Shown piece after piece: positions 43,629-51,692 of a stretch of 64,000 nt of DNA (within the stretch, counting starts at the first letter, position 1; each line of letters opens with the position of its first letter). The notes under the pieces were generated by a model that did no database searches, had not been told where the DNA came from, and worked only from the letters and a program-made list of their open reading frames with translations. Made by a program: the position numbers and the translations under genes. The DNA lies in the NCBI GenBank assembly GCA_004134985.1, contig REGQ01000024.1:1-64000 (forward strand), read 5' to 3'. The DNA is from Paenibacillaceae bacterium. GTDB taxonomy: Bacteria > Bacillota > Bacilli > Paenibacillales > Paenibacillaceae.

Positions 43629-44156
43629 CTAGGAAACAGTGATCCAGAAACGTTTGACGGTACGCCCATCTTCTTCTTGAAACTCGGAATCGAATACCCC
43701 GCCATTTTTCAGAATTGTTTTCTCAGAGCCAATGTTCTCTTGATTACAAACGAGTAGTACCCGGCTGATGCCCAAGCTTTTGGCTACTTGAAGGGATTCT
43801 TGGAGCAGTATTGTAGCGTATCCTTTGCGCCGCTGCGAGGGGCAGATGCCATAACCGATATGTCCGTCACTGTTAAGGAGCTTCTCGTTCAAACGATGGC
43901 GAATATTAACGGCTCCGACAATCAGACTTTGCTCATTCATGAGGAGGTAGGTAGAATGCGGAACTAAGTTCGGATTGCTCAGTTTGCCCTCACTATCCGC
44001 GGAGTAGAGAAATGCCACAAAGTGCTGAAAACTGCTAGGATCTCTCTCAACAACCCAAGGTATGATGTCTTCTCCGCTGTTGATCCAGTCATAGTAGAAC
44101 TTGAAGTATTGTTCACTCAATTCTACAGTAGGGCTAATGAGTCGAACCAAATTCAC
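43629..44156 (-). CDS. GNAT-family N-acetyltransferase
   Basis: The 175-residue acetyltransferase has the acetyl-CoA-binding loop in YGICPSQRRKGYATILLQESL (Q-R-R-K-G-Y). The N-terminus VNLVRLISPTVELSEQYFKFYYDWINSGED resembles GNAT proteins acting on small molecules. GTG 44156 has GGAGG 8 bases upstream and gives the usual family length; the frame from 44222 adds 22 residues without a site. The substrate is unknown. Confidence 0.83.
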   Translation of the reverse strand: MNLVRLISPTVELSEQYFKFYYDWINSGEDIIPWVVERDPSSFQHFVAFLYSADSEGKLSNPNLVPHSTYLLMNEQSLIVGAVNIRHRLNEKLLNSDGHIGYGICPSQRRKGYATILLQESLQVAKSLGISRVLLVCNQENIGSEKTILKNGGVFDSEFQEEDGRTVKRFWITVS

Positions 44157-44263
44157 TTGGCAATCCTCCAGTATACTCCAATGGGATGAGAAAATTGGCT
44201 TGATAGGGGTAGTGTTGGACAAACGGTCCAGAAGCGCTAAAAGGAACAGTCACGCACGCAGCA

Positions 44264-44656
44264 TTAGGACAAGCTGTTGTAGCCTTCCAATTCGCCATCA
44301 CCGCGAATAGCTGCGGCCTGATGTACTACATTGGCGTGAAAGTAGCCGATTCCCCGAAATTGCTGGCCGCTAACCGTACGCGCGCTCAGGTCAATACGGA
44401 TATTTTCCTGTGTATGAAAAGCTTCCAGCAGTGCTGTCTGCTCAATGCCACTTACATCGATATACCAAAAACGCGAACCCAATTCGGATACAACGACTAA
44501 TACAGCATCTGAAAACGCTAGCTTGTACTGCAGACTGCCCTGCGAAAATGCCAACTCATCAAGTGTAAATTGTTCCACAGCTGCTTTCCTCATTTCGTTT
44601 TTCGGTTTTCCGTTTGTTTGAGTGTAGTTCTCAGGTTTGAATCTGTCAAGGCTCAC
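44264..44656 (-). CDS. Hypothetical protein
   Basis: An open frame of up to 130 residues reads as a compact alpha/beta protein (FSQGSLQYKLAFSDAVLVVV, LGSRFWYIDVSGIEQTALLE). It has no signal, membrane helix or recognised motif. The start is uncertain: GTG 44656 and ATG 44593 both lack a strong ribosome site. It lies upstream of the acetyltransferase on the same strand. I do not recognise a family. Confidence 0.5.
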   Translation of the reverse strand: MSLDRFKPENYTQTNGKPKNEMRKAAVEQFTLDELAFSQGSLQYKLAFSDAVLVVVSELGSRFWYIDVSGIEQTALLEAFHTQENIRIDLSARTVSGQQFRGIGYFHANVVHQAAAIRGDGELEGYNSLS

Positions 44657-44748
44657 TTTTCATCAAATATACATTCCCATGATCACTTGAAACAAAGGAG
44701 TAATTCGGTTAGTAGTGAATTTCGATAAAAATAATTTATATAGTTAAA

Positions 44749-44787
44749 ATAAAACTTGATGTTTTATTTATAGATAACTGCTGTTAT
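44749..44787 (+). promoter_or_regulatory. Two dyads upstream of the citrate synthase gene, CcpC-like
   Basis: ATAAAAC-TTGAT-GTTTTAT (44749-44767) is a perfect 7-base dyad and ATAAC-TGCT-GTTAT (44774-44787) a second. ATAA...TTAT dyads are the binding pattern of the LysR-type citrate sensor CcpC at Bacillus citrate-cycle genes. No LysR gene is nearby, so the assignment is inference. Confidence 0.5.
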
Positions 44788-44864
44788 GCTCTCTATATCA
44801 GGTGGAGGCTGAAGCGATACGTTGCACTCAGTTGAGTCCGCCATAAAGGGAGGCAAACGTTATA

Positions 44865-45974
44865 ATGTTGAAGCCGGGGTTGGAGGGTGTTGCAGCAGCA
44901 GAAACAAAAATTGGCCATGTGGATGGTTTGAAAGGGGAATTGGTCTATCGAGGGTGGCATGCAAGCGAGCTTGCTGTTCGCTATCGTTTCGAGGAAGTTG
45001 CTTATTTACTTTGGCATGGTACCCTTCCGGACGAACAGCAGTTGGCGGAGCTGCAAAAGCAGTTGGCAGATTACAGTCGGCTGACACCGGAACTTATCCA
45101 TTTAATTGATGCGATTCCAAAACAGACACCCCCTATGAGTGTGCTGCTTTCCGTCATCGGGGCACTGTCGGATCAGGAGCGTATGTGGCCGCCTACAATC
45201 GAGCAGGCGCTGCGAATTACCGCTCTGATTCCGTCGATTATAGCGTATCGCTGCCGCGGCAGCGCAGAAGAGCTGATGGAGGCGAACGCCTCTACCGGTC
45301 ATGTGGAGCGTTATCTGCTTTCACTGCATGGCAGAGCGCCGTCGAAAGCACAGGTAATTGCGCTAAACGCCTATATGATTCTCGGGATGGAGCATGGACT
45401 GAATGCTTCCACTTTTGCAGCGCGGGTCGTTTCCTCGACGGAATCGGATTTGTATGCAGCAGTCGCTGCGGCTATCGGAGCAATGAAAGGAGCGCTTCAT
45501 GGCGGAGCGCCGACGGGTGTCATTGAACTGCTGGACAACATTTCAGCAGGGGCAGATGCCGAAAGCAGCATGCGCGCTATATTAGATGAAGGCGGGCGTC
45601 TTATGGGATTTGGCCATCGCATCTACAAGACGCTTGATCCGCGGGCCGCGGCGTTGCGCGAAATCTGTGAAACACTCGCCGGCAATGATCCATTGCTGGA
45701 TATGGCGCGTCATGCGGAACAGACGGCGGTTCGGCTGCTGGCCGAATATAAGCCTGGGCGGCAGTTGCACACCAATGTTGAATTTTACGCAGCTGCCGTG
45801 ATGCGCGCTGTCAGCATTCCGCCAACGCTGTTTACGCCAACTTTTACCGCAGCGCGCATTGTCGGCTGGACAGCACATGCGCTGGAACAGTCGCAGCATA
45901 ACCGCATCTTCCGGCCGCAGTCGATTTATACAGGCGAATTCCCGGCGCCATTGCCGAAAGTAGAAGAAAGTTAG
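44865..45974 (+). CDS. Citrate synthase / methylcitrate synthase family protein (CitA-like)
   Basis: This 369-residue enzyme condenses an acyl-CoA with oxaloacetate in its family. Catalytic His177 (GMEHGLNAST) and His251 (MGFGHRIYK, with following R) are present. The position of the catalytic aspartate, usually NVDFY, is Glu306 in NVEFY. The protein is short and lacks the N-terminal extension of many citrate synthases. AAAGGGAGG precedes the ATG. Two dyads upstream suggest citrate control. CitA-type minor citrate synthase is the best guess; 2-methylcitrate synthase is the alternative. Confidence 0.82.
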   Translation: MLKPGLEGVAAAETKIGHVDGLKGELVYRGWHASELAVRYRFEEVAYLLWHGTLPDEQQLAELQKQLADYSRLTPELIHLIDAIPKQTPPMSVLLSVIGALSDQERMWPPTIEQALRITALIPSIIAYRCRGSAEELMEANASTGHVERYLLSLHGRAPSKAQVIALNAYMILGMEHGLNASTFAARVVSSTESDLYAAVAAAIGAMKGALHGGAPTGVIELLDNISAGADAESSMRAILDEGGRLMGFGHRIYKTLDPRAAALREICETLAGNDPLLDMARHAEQTAVRLLAEYKPGRQLHTNVEFYAAAVMRAVSIPPTLFTPTFTAARIVGWTAHALEQSQHNRIFRPQSIYTGEFPAPLPKVEES

Positions 45975-46016
45975 CTCTACAAGAGCTTTGGGCGTCTTGC
46001 TTCACTTCAAATACAA

Positions 46017-46049
46017 GCAAAAGACAAGGCTTTACGCCTTGTCTTTTGC
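46017..46049. terminator. Bidirectional terminator between the citrate synthase and nrdB genes
   Basis: GCAAAAGACAAGGC (46017-46030) and GCCTTGTCTTTTGC (46036-46049) are perfect 14-base arms around TTTAC. Both adjacent genes end toward it. Confidence 0.8.
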
Positions 46050-46071
46050 TGCCACTCCTATGAGCTAGCTA

Positions 46072-47109
46072 TTACAGGTCGCCCCAGTTCAGGTTGGACG
46101 ATTTGCTGTAGTTCGTTACTTTTTGCTCGAAGAAATCGGTTTTCATGCCGTTCATATTGCTGAAGCTTTCCACCCATTTCATCGGATGCTCGGTAACTTC
46201 AGGGTAAAGGATGTCCAGGCCGAGCTTTTTCAAACGCTCATTGGACAAAAACTTAATGTATTGATCGATAATCTCGTTAGTGATCCCCGCAATTTGATTG
46301 TTCGTAATGTACTGGCCCCACTCAATTTCGTGCTCAACGGCAGTGCGCATCATTTGACGAAGCTCCTCAATAAGCACTGGTGTGAACAATTCCGGATTTT
46401 CTTTGCGCACTTCCCGGAAGATGCCTTGGAACAAGGCAAGGTGGGTTAATTCATCCCGCTGAATATATTTGATTTCTGACACAGTGCCGAGCATTTTGCC
46501 CTGGCGCCCCAGCGCGTAGAAGAAACTGAACCCGCTGTAGAAATAGATGCCTTCAAGGATATAGTTGGCCATAATCGTTTTGACCAGGTTTTGCGCCGAC
46601 GGTTCTGCAATGAAATTTTCATACAGGTCGGTAATAAAACGATTCCGTTTAAGCAAGTTTTTGTCTTCCCGCCACAGGTTGTAAATCTGGTCGCGGACTT
46701 CGGCAGAGCAAACACTGTCCAGAATATAAGAGTAGCTCTGACTGTGCACCGCTTCCTGGAACGTATGGACCGTCAGGCAGAGATTGACTTCCGGCGCCGT
46801 AATAAACTCGTTTACGTTCGGCAGATTCGCGGTTTGCAGGGAATCCAGAAAGATGAGAAAGCTAATAATTTTATCGTAGCTGTTGCGCTCGGATAAGGAC
46901 AGGTTTTTGTAGTCCTTGGCATCTTGCGCAAGCGGAATTTCTTCCGGAATCCAGAAGTTGTTCATCATCGTACGATACATTTTGGTGGACCAATCGTATT
47001 TGACATTGTTTAGTTCAATCAGGTTCGTTGTATTGCCCCCGATCATCCGCCGTTTTCCCCAGTCACGGTCGCCATCCTCATTAAAAAGCTTTTTGCGTTG
47101 CAATTCCAT
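46072..47109 (-). CDS. nrdB: Class I ribonucleotide reductase small subunit
   Basis: The 345-residue radical-bearing subunit keeps all six metal ligands: Asp in FLDSLQ, Glu and His in QEAVHSQSY, Glu in ILEGIYFY and Glu/His in RDELTHL. The Tyr in HSQSYSYI is the likely radical site. The C-terminal NLNWGDL tail binds the large subunit. It is downstream of nrdA on the minus strand with 51 bases between. Confidence 0.95.
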   Translation of the reverse strand: MELQRKKLFNEDGDRDWGKRRMIGGNTTNLIELNNVKYDWSTKMYRTMMNNFWIPEEIPLAQDAKDYKNLSLSERNSYDKIISFLIFLDSLQTANLPNVNEFITAPEVNLCLTVHTFQEAVHSQSYSYILDSVCSAEVRDQIYNLWREDKNLLKRNRFITDLYENFIAEPSAQNLVKTIMANYILEGIYFYSGFSFFYALGRQGKMLGTVSEIKYIQRDELTHLALFQGIFREVRKENPELFTPVLIEELRQMMRTAVEHEIEWGQYITNNQIAGITNEIIDQYIKFLSNERLKKLGLDILYPEVTEHPMKWVESFSNMNGMKTDFFEQKVTNYSKSSNLNWGDL

Positions 47110-47160
47110 CTCTATATTTCCTCCTTGAAAGGCTTGGTTTCTGCATCGGCGTCATGAAGG

Positions 47161-49386
47161 TTAGGAACTGCAGCTTACGCAGTCTTCGACTTCAAGACTT
47201 TTGTTGCGGCAGTAGTATACGGTCTTTAGACCTTGCTGCCATGCCGCCATATACAGTTCCAGAAAATCCTTCGCTGTATATTCCGGTGTAATGTACAGGT
47301 TGAACGACTGCGCCTGGTCGATATGACGCTGACGAACGCCTGCTGCTTTGATGCTCCAGTGCTGGTCAATATGATGCGCTTCTTTATAGTACCAGAACGT
47401 ATCGTCGTTCAGATTTGGCGCCGTTTGCGGAATGACCGCATTTTTCTTCTCTTCAATAAAGAACTTGTTGAAGATCGGATCAATTCCGGCGGTGGAGCCT
47501 GCAATGAGCGATGTGGAGGCCGTCGGCGCAATGGCGAACATCCAGGCATTGCGTACGCCATGCTCAGCAACCTGCTGCTTCAGTTCCAGCCATTGCTCGC
47601 TCTCATATCCGCGGAAGTTAAAGTATTCGCCTGTCTGCCACTCACTGCCTTCGTAAGCCGGGTAAGTACCTTTTTCTTGCGCAATCGCCATCGAAGCTTT
47701 AATCGCACAGTAGTTGATCCACTCATACAGTTCGTCAACCCGGGTCAGATGCTCATCGCTTTCCCAGGCAATTTGATTGACGGCCAGCCATTGATGGTAG
47801 CCGCTTGTGCCCAGTCCAACCGCACGGTACTTCTTGTTCGTAATTGCGGCTTGCGGAATAGGGTAGTGGTTAAGATCGATGACATTGTCCATCATCCGCA
47901 TTTGGCAGGTTACAACTTCCGCAATTTCTTCTTTGGTGCGGCTGCGGCCAAGGTTCAGCGAAGAGAGATTGCATACGACATAGTCGCCGCTCTTCACTTG
48001 CGTCGTAATGATGCCGTCCTCGTGCGTTGTCGAAACGAATTCGGTCGGGCTCATATTTTGACAAATTTCCGTACACAGGTTGGAACAGTAGACAATGCCT
48101 TTATGTTTGTTCGGGTTGGCCCGGTTGACTGTGTCGCGGTAGAACACAAACGGGGTTCCCGTTTCGAACGAGCTGGCAAGCACCTTTTTCATAATTTCAA
48201 TGGCTGGAACTTCTTCCTTGGGAAGTGTAGGATGGTTAACGCATTCGTCATAGCGACGCTCCCACTCCTCGCCCCACGCATCTTCGAGCGACCAGCCCAT
48301 CGTAGTGCGAACTTCATGCGGGTCAAACAGGTACCATGACTCGCGTTCCTCCACTTTGCGCATGAACAGGTCCGGAATGCAGACGCCAGGGAAAATATCA
48401 TGTGCTTTCATACGGTCATCGCCGTTGTTCGTTTTCAAGTTCAGGAAGTCAAAAATATCCTGATGCCACACATCCAGATAGATCGCTACTGCGCCGGAGC
48501 GTACGCCCAATTGATCGACGGCTACGGCCGTATTATTGTAGTTTTTAATCCACGGGACAACGCCCCCGGCTACGCCTTTGTATCCGCGAATGTTGGAGCC
48601 GCGGCTGCGCACCTTGCCGATGTAAATACCCATGCCGCCGCCAAATTTGGACACCTGGGCAAAGCTGGCATCGACATTGTAGATGCCCCACAGATTATCC
48701 GGCACCGTATCGATAAAGCAGCTTGACAGCTGATGGAACGGCTTGCGCGCGTTCGCCAGCGTTGGTGTAGCGACCGTCATTTGAAGACGGCTGAGCACAT
48801 CGTAAAATTTGCGCGCCCACAGCAGCTTGTCCGTTTCTTTCATCGCCAGATGCATCGCAACGCCCATGAACAGCTCTTGCGGAAGCTCAAGCACCTCGCC
48901 GCTAAAGCCTTTGATCAAATAACGGTCAGCCAGTGTTTTCAGACCGATATAGTTGAACAGATAATCACGCTCAGGCACAATATAATTGCCAAGCTCGCGG
49001 ATTTCCTCACGTGTATAGTGCTCAAGAATGTAGTTGCCATAGTAGCCTTTGTCCGTTAAGTAAGTAATCAGCGAGTAGAAATCGCCGTAGCCGAAGTAAC
49101 CGTACTTCCGGTTAATTTGCGATTCTTTGTACAGATCATATACGAGCAGTTTGGCAGCTACAAATTGCCAATTAGGCTGCTCGATGCTCGTTTTTTCTAC
49201 GGCGACCTGGGTCAGGGTGCGCTGAATTTCCTTCGTTGTAATATTGTTGCGGAAGTAAGGCAAGAGCGCCGTTTCCAGTTCCAGCGGATCACAGTCATTA
49301 TAATCGACGCAAGCAAAATCAATGACTTTTTTCAGCTTGGAAAAAATCAGTTCTTCCTTCTGTCCGTTTCTTTTAATTATATCCAT
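47161..49386 (-). CDS. nrdA: Class I ribonucleotide reductase large subunit
   Basis: The 741-residue catalytic subunit has an N-terminal ATP-cone (IIKRNGQKEELIFSKLKKVI) for allosteric control, the redox cysteine in LSSCFIDTVPDNLWG, the active-site loop SNLCTEICQN, the partner cysteine in VVCNLSSLNLG, the radical-transfer pair in KTVYYCRNKS and the C-terminal CVSCSS thioredoxin-interacting cysteines. ATG 49386 has GAGGAG rather far upstream. No NrdR box or B12 riboswitch was recognised in the 215-base upstream region. Confidence 0.95.
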   Translation of the reverse strand: MDIIKRNGQKEELIFSKLKKVIDFACVDYNDCDPLELETALLPYFRNNITTKEIQRTLTQVAVEKTSIEQPNWQFVAAKLLVYDLYKESQINRKYGYFGYGDFYSLITYLTDKGYYGNYILEHYTREEIRELGNYIVPERDYLFNYIGLKTLADRYLIKGFSGEVLELPQELFMGVAMHLAMKETDKLLWARKFYDVLSRLQMTVATPTLANARKPFHQLSSCFIDTVPDNLWGIYNVDASFAQVSKFGGGMGIYIGKVRSRGSNIRGYKGVAGGVVPWIKNYNNTAVAVDQLGVRSGAVAIYLDVWHQDIFDFLNLKTNNGDDRMKAHDIFPGVCIPDLFMRKVEERESWYLFDPHEVRTTMGWSLEDAWGEEWERRYDECVNHPTLPKEEVPAIEIMKKVLASSFETGTPFVFYRDTVNRANPNKHKGIVYCSNLCTEICQNMSPTEFVSTTHEDGIITTQVKSGDYVVCNLSSLNLGRSRTKEEIAEVVTCQMRMMDNVIDLNHYPIPQAAITNKKYRAVGLGTSGYHQWLAVNQIAWESDEHLTRVDELYEWINYCAIKASMAIAQEKGTYPAYEGSEWQTGEYFNFRGYESEQWLELKQQVAEHGVRNAWMFAIAPTASTSLIAGSTAGIDPIFNKFFIEEKKNAVIPQTAPNLNDDTFWYYKEAHHIDQHWSIKAAGVRQRHIDQAQSFNLYITPEYTAKDFLELYMAAWQQGLKTVYYCRNKSLEVEDCVSCSS

Positions 49387-49551
49387 ATTAGTTCAATCAC
49401 TCCTCAATATTTCCCTAATCGCCCGCCATACCTGCAATCCATCCCTTGGCAGAAGGTGTCGGAAAGTTGCGGAATTTGGGCCGGGCGTCATTTTATATGG
49501 CTTATACTATGTTACCACAAACTGTTCTATTTGCCGACAGGCCAAAGCGGT

Positions 49552-49580
49552 TGATCTGCCCGACTGACATTTAGTACACT
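49552..49580 (+). promoter_or_regulatory. Promoter of the AraC regulator gene, homologous to the copper operon promoter
   Basis: TTGATC (49552-49557) and TACACT (49575-49580) are 17 bases apart. CATTTAGTACACT (49568-49580) and the TTGATCT upstream recur at 54414-54443. Confidence 0.55.
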
Positions 49581-49625
49581 TGATATGTCTGAGCACAGAA
49601 TTTGCTGGGGAAATTTTTTGATTCA

Positions 49626-50525
49626 TTGGGGGTGAAAAGCATTTCATTCAAGAGACACCCGCGTAGGGGAGAGTCTGCGTTATTGTGGGATTGCGCCCAT
49701 GTGAAAATTGTCGATATACGCTATCATGAGGTGCAGGGGACTGAATTAATCAACACGGGACAGCAGTCTGCAAGCAGTTTTTTCTATGTTGTTCACGGTG
49801 CAGCACGTATCCAGCTTCATGAGCGGGTATATGTGGCAAGTCCAGGCTTCGTCATTCATAGCAGCATAAGTGCAGGGGAGGAGATACACATTTCTGCTCG
49901 GGAGGCGCTTTGCAAAATGTACTGGATTTCTTACGATGCTCAGCTCCCCGATGGACATTCTATACCGTGCGCTGTGGAGGATGAAGGGCAATGCAGCCCG
50001 TTTGAAATGCAATTCGGATTTCTTTCCAAGCCGTCTGTTGCTTTTAACGAACGAATCAGACAGTTGCACAAGTGCTGGCAGCGGGCGGATGACAGGGAAC
50101 GACTCTATTGCAAAGCAATATTTTACCATGTTGTGGATGAAATACTGGGTCAGTTATATGACGGGAGTGAGGATAATGACGTCAAGGAGGATGCGGTTTC
50201 CCGGGTCGTGCAATACATTCATGAGTATTATGACAAACCGATCCCGCTGCAGTTGCTAGCCGACCATGTCAGCTACAGTGTGGCACATTTGTCAGCGCTG
50301 TTCAAAGAGCGTACCAATCTTAGTCCCATCGATTATCTAATTCAGGTTCGGATGCAGCAAGCCGAGGTTTTGCTGCTGGGCACAAATGCCTCGCTGCGGG
50401 AAATTTCGGCTAGCGTGGGTTATAAGGATGCCGGTTATTTCAGCCGCTTGTTCAAGCGCAGCCATGGTATGACCCCCCTTCAATTCAAAAAAAACGGCGG
50501 AAGAAATGCAAATATCCGAAGATAG
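49626..50525 (+). CDS. AraC-family transcriptional regulator
   Basis: The protein of about 299 residues has an N-terminal cupin-like sensor part and a C-terminal double helix-turn-helix (PLQLLADHVSYSVAHLSALF and REISASVGYKDAGYFSRLFK) ending in TPLQFKKN. The position before an iron-siderophore uptake operon parallels Btr-type activators, which switch on such genes when the siderophore is present. The start is uncertain: the frame is open from TTG 49602, and TTG 49626 or GTG 49632 are possible. Confidence 0.8.
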   Translation: MGVKSISFKRHPRRGESALLWDCAHVKIVDIRYHEVQGTELINTGQQSASSFFYVVHGAARIQLHERVYVASPGFVIHSSISAGEEIHISAREALCKMYWISYDAQLPDGHSIPCAVEDEGQCSPFEMQFGFLSKPSVAFNERIRQLHKCWQRADDRERLYCKAIFYHVVDEILGQLYDGSEDNDVKEDAVSRVVQYIHEYYDKPIPLQLLADHVSYSVAHLSALFKERTNLSPIDYLIQVRMQQAEVLLLGTNASLREISASVGYKDAGYFSRLFKRSHGMTPLQFKKNGGRNANIRR

Positions 50526-50551
50526 TCCTATTTTTGTCATAAGATGCTTTA

Positions 50552-50600
50552 TTGAAACCTTGTCTGGCGGACGGTATATTTATACTGATAATGATTATCA
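50552..50600 (+). promoter_or_regulatory. Sigma-A promoter overlapped by a perfect Fur box
   Basis: TTGAAA (50552-50557) and TATATT (50575-50580) are 17 bases apart. TGATAATGATTATCA (50586-50600) is a perfect 7-1-7 Fur box over the transcription start. The operon should be repressed when iron is sufficient. Confidence 0.9.
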
Positions 50601-50624
50601 ATACCAGTAGGGGGATGTAAAGTA

Positions 50625-51692
50625 ATGAAAAGAAGTTTTAAACCAGGGGTGGCAGCTGCAATGCTGCTGTGCATCATGCTTTTAATCAGCGCCTGCGGCG
50701 GTACGGCCAACACAGGCAGCGTCAGCAAAAATGCAAATTCGGACAAGTCAGCGGGCAGCGGGACAACGGGCAGTGCAACTAACGCGAACAGTTCCAGTGG
50801 CGGCAATGAGGCGAGCCTGCAGACAAGAACGATTAAACATAATCTGGGCGAGGCGGTCATCGAAGGCACCCCACAGCGTGTCATCGCATTGGAGTGGTCA
50901 ATAGCGGAAGATTTATTGGCGTTGGGCGTTCAGCCTGTTGGAATTGCCGATATTGAAAATATGAAGAAATGGGTGGCACTTCCTGTCGAGATCGGCAGCG
51001 ATGTCGTCGATGTTGGGCTGCGTACCGCTCCGGATATGGAGCTGCTTGCCTCGCTTGAGCCTGATTTGATTATCGGCCTGGATCGCAATCTCGAAAGCAA
51101 CTACGAGACAATGAGCGGCATTGCGCCGACGATTGCTTTCAATCCTTATCCATTGGAGGGAGAAGGTAATCATTATGATGCAATGATTCAGTCCTTTAAT
51201 GAGATAGCCGACATATTGGGGAAAAAGGATGAGGCGGAAGCCGTTCTGAAACAGTTGGACGACACTTACGCGGAAGCGAAGGCGAAGCTTGCAGCTGCCG
51301 GGATGTCCGAGGCGCCGTTTGTACTGGCGATGGGCTACAGTAATCAGGATGCGGTCGTATACCGATTGTCGACGGACAATGCGCTGGCTGTAAAAGTATT
51401 AGAGAATATCGGCCTGAAAAATGCCCATAAACCGCAAGCTTTTGAAGTTTACGGTTTTACCACATCCGATGTGGAAGCATTGCCTGCGATTCAGGACGCC
51501 AATTTTCTGCATATTGTGCAGGATGATGACAATGTCATCGACAATCAAATGAAAAACAATGCGGTATGGAACAGTCTTAATTTTGTCAAAGAAAATCGCG
51601 TCTTTGCGCTCGGTGGGGACATGTGGCCGTATGGCGGGCCGCTTTCTGCGCAAATTATGGCACAGAAGACAGCTGATCTGCTGACCCAATGA
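50625..51692 (+). CDS. Iron-siderophore ABC transporter substrate-binding lipoprotein
   Basis: The 355-residue lipoprotein (signal ending ISAC, Cys24) has a Ser/Gly/Asn linker and a FhuD/FecB-type class III binding fold: PQRVIALEWSIAEDLLALGVQPVG, then LEPDLIIG and the late VWNSLNFVKENRVFALGGDMWPYGG. AGGGGGATG precedes the ATG. It is directly controlled by the Fur box upstream and overlaps the permease gene by four bases. The siderophore type cannot be told; hydroxamates or citrate are common for this group. Confidence 0.92.
   Translation: MKRSFKPGVAAAMLLCIMLLISACGGTANTGSVSKNANSDKSAGSGTTGSATNANSSSGGNEASLQTRTIKHNLGEAVIEGTPQRVIALEWSIAEDLLALGVQPVGIADIENMKKWVALPVEIGSDVVDVGLRTAPDMELLASLEPDLIIGLDRNLESNYETMSGIAPTIAFNPYPLEGEGNHYDAMIQSFNEIADILGKKDEAEAVLKQLDDTYAEAKAKLAAAGMSEAPFVLAMGYSNQDAVVYRLSTDNALAVKVLENIGLKNAHKPQAFEVYGFTTSDVEALPAIQDANFLHIVQDDDNVIDNQMKNNAVWNSLNFVKENRVFALGGDMWPYGGPLSAQIMAQKTADLLTQ

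Noticed and set aside
47233-48339. 368-residue antisense frame over nrdA
   Set aside because: nrdA on the opposite strand has every expected motif; the frame is a shadow of its codon bias.
49387-49601. NrdR boxes or a B12 riboswitch before nrdAB
   Set aside because: No ACACWATAT-type pair and no B12-box consensus could be found on either strand.
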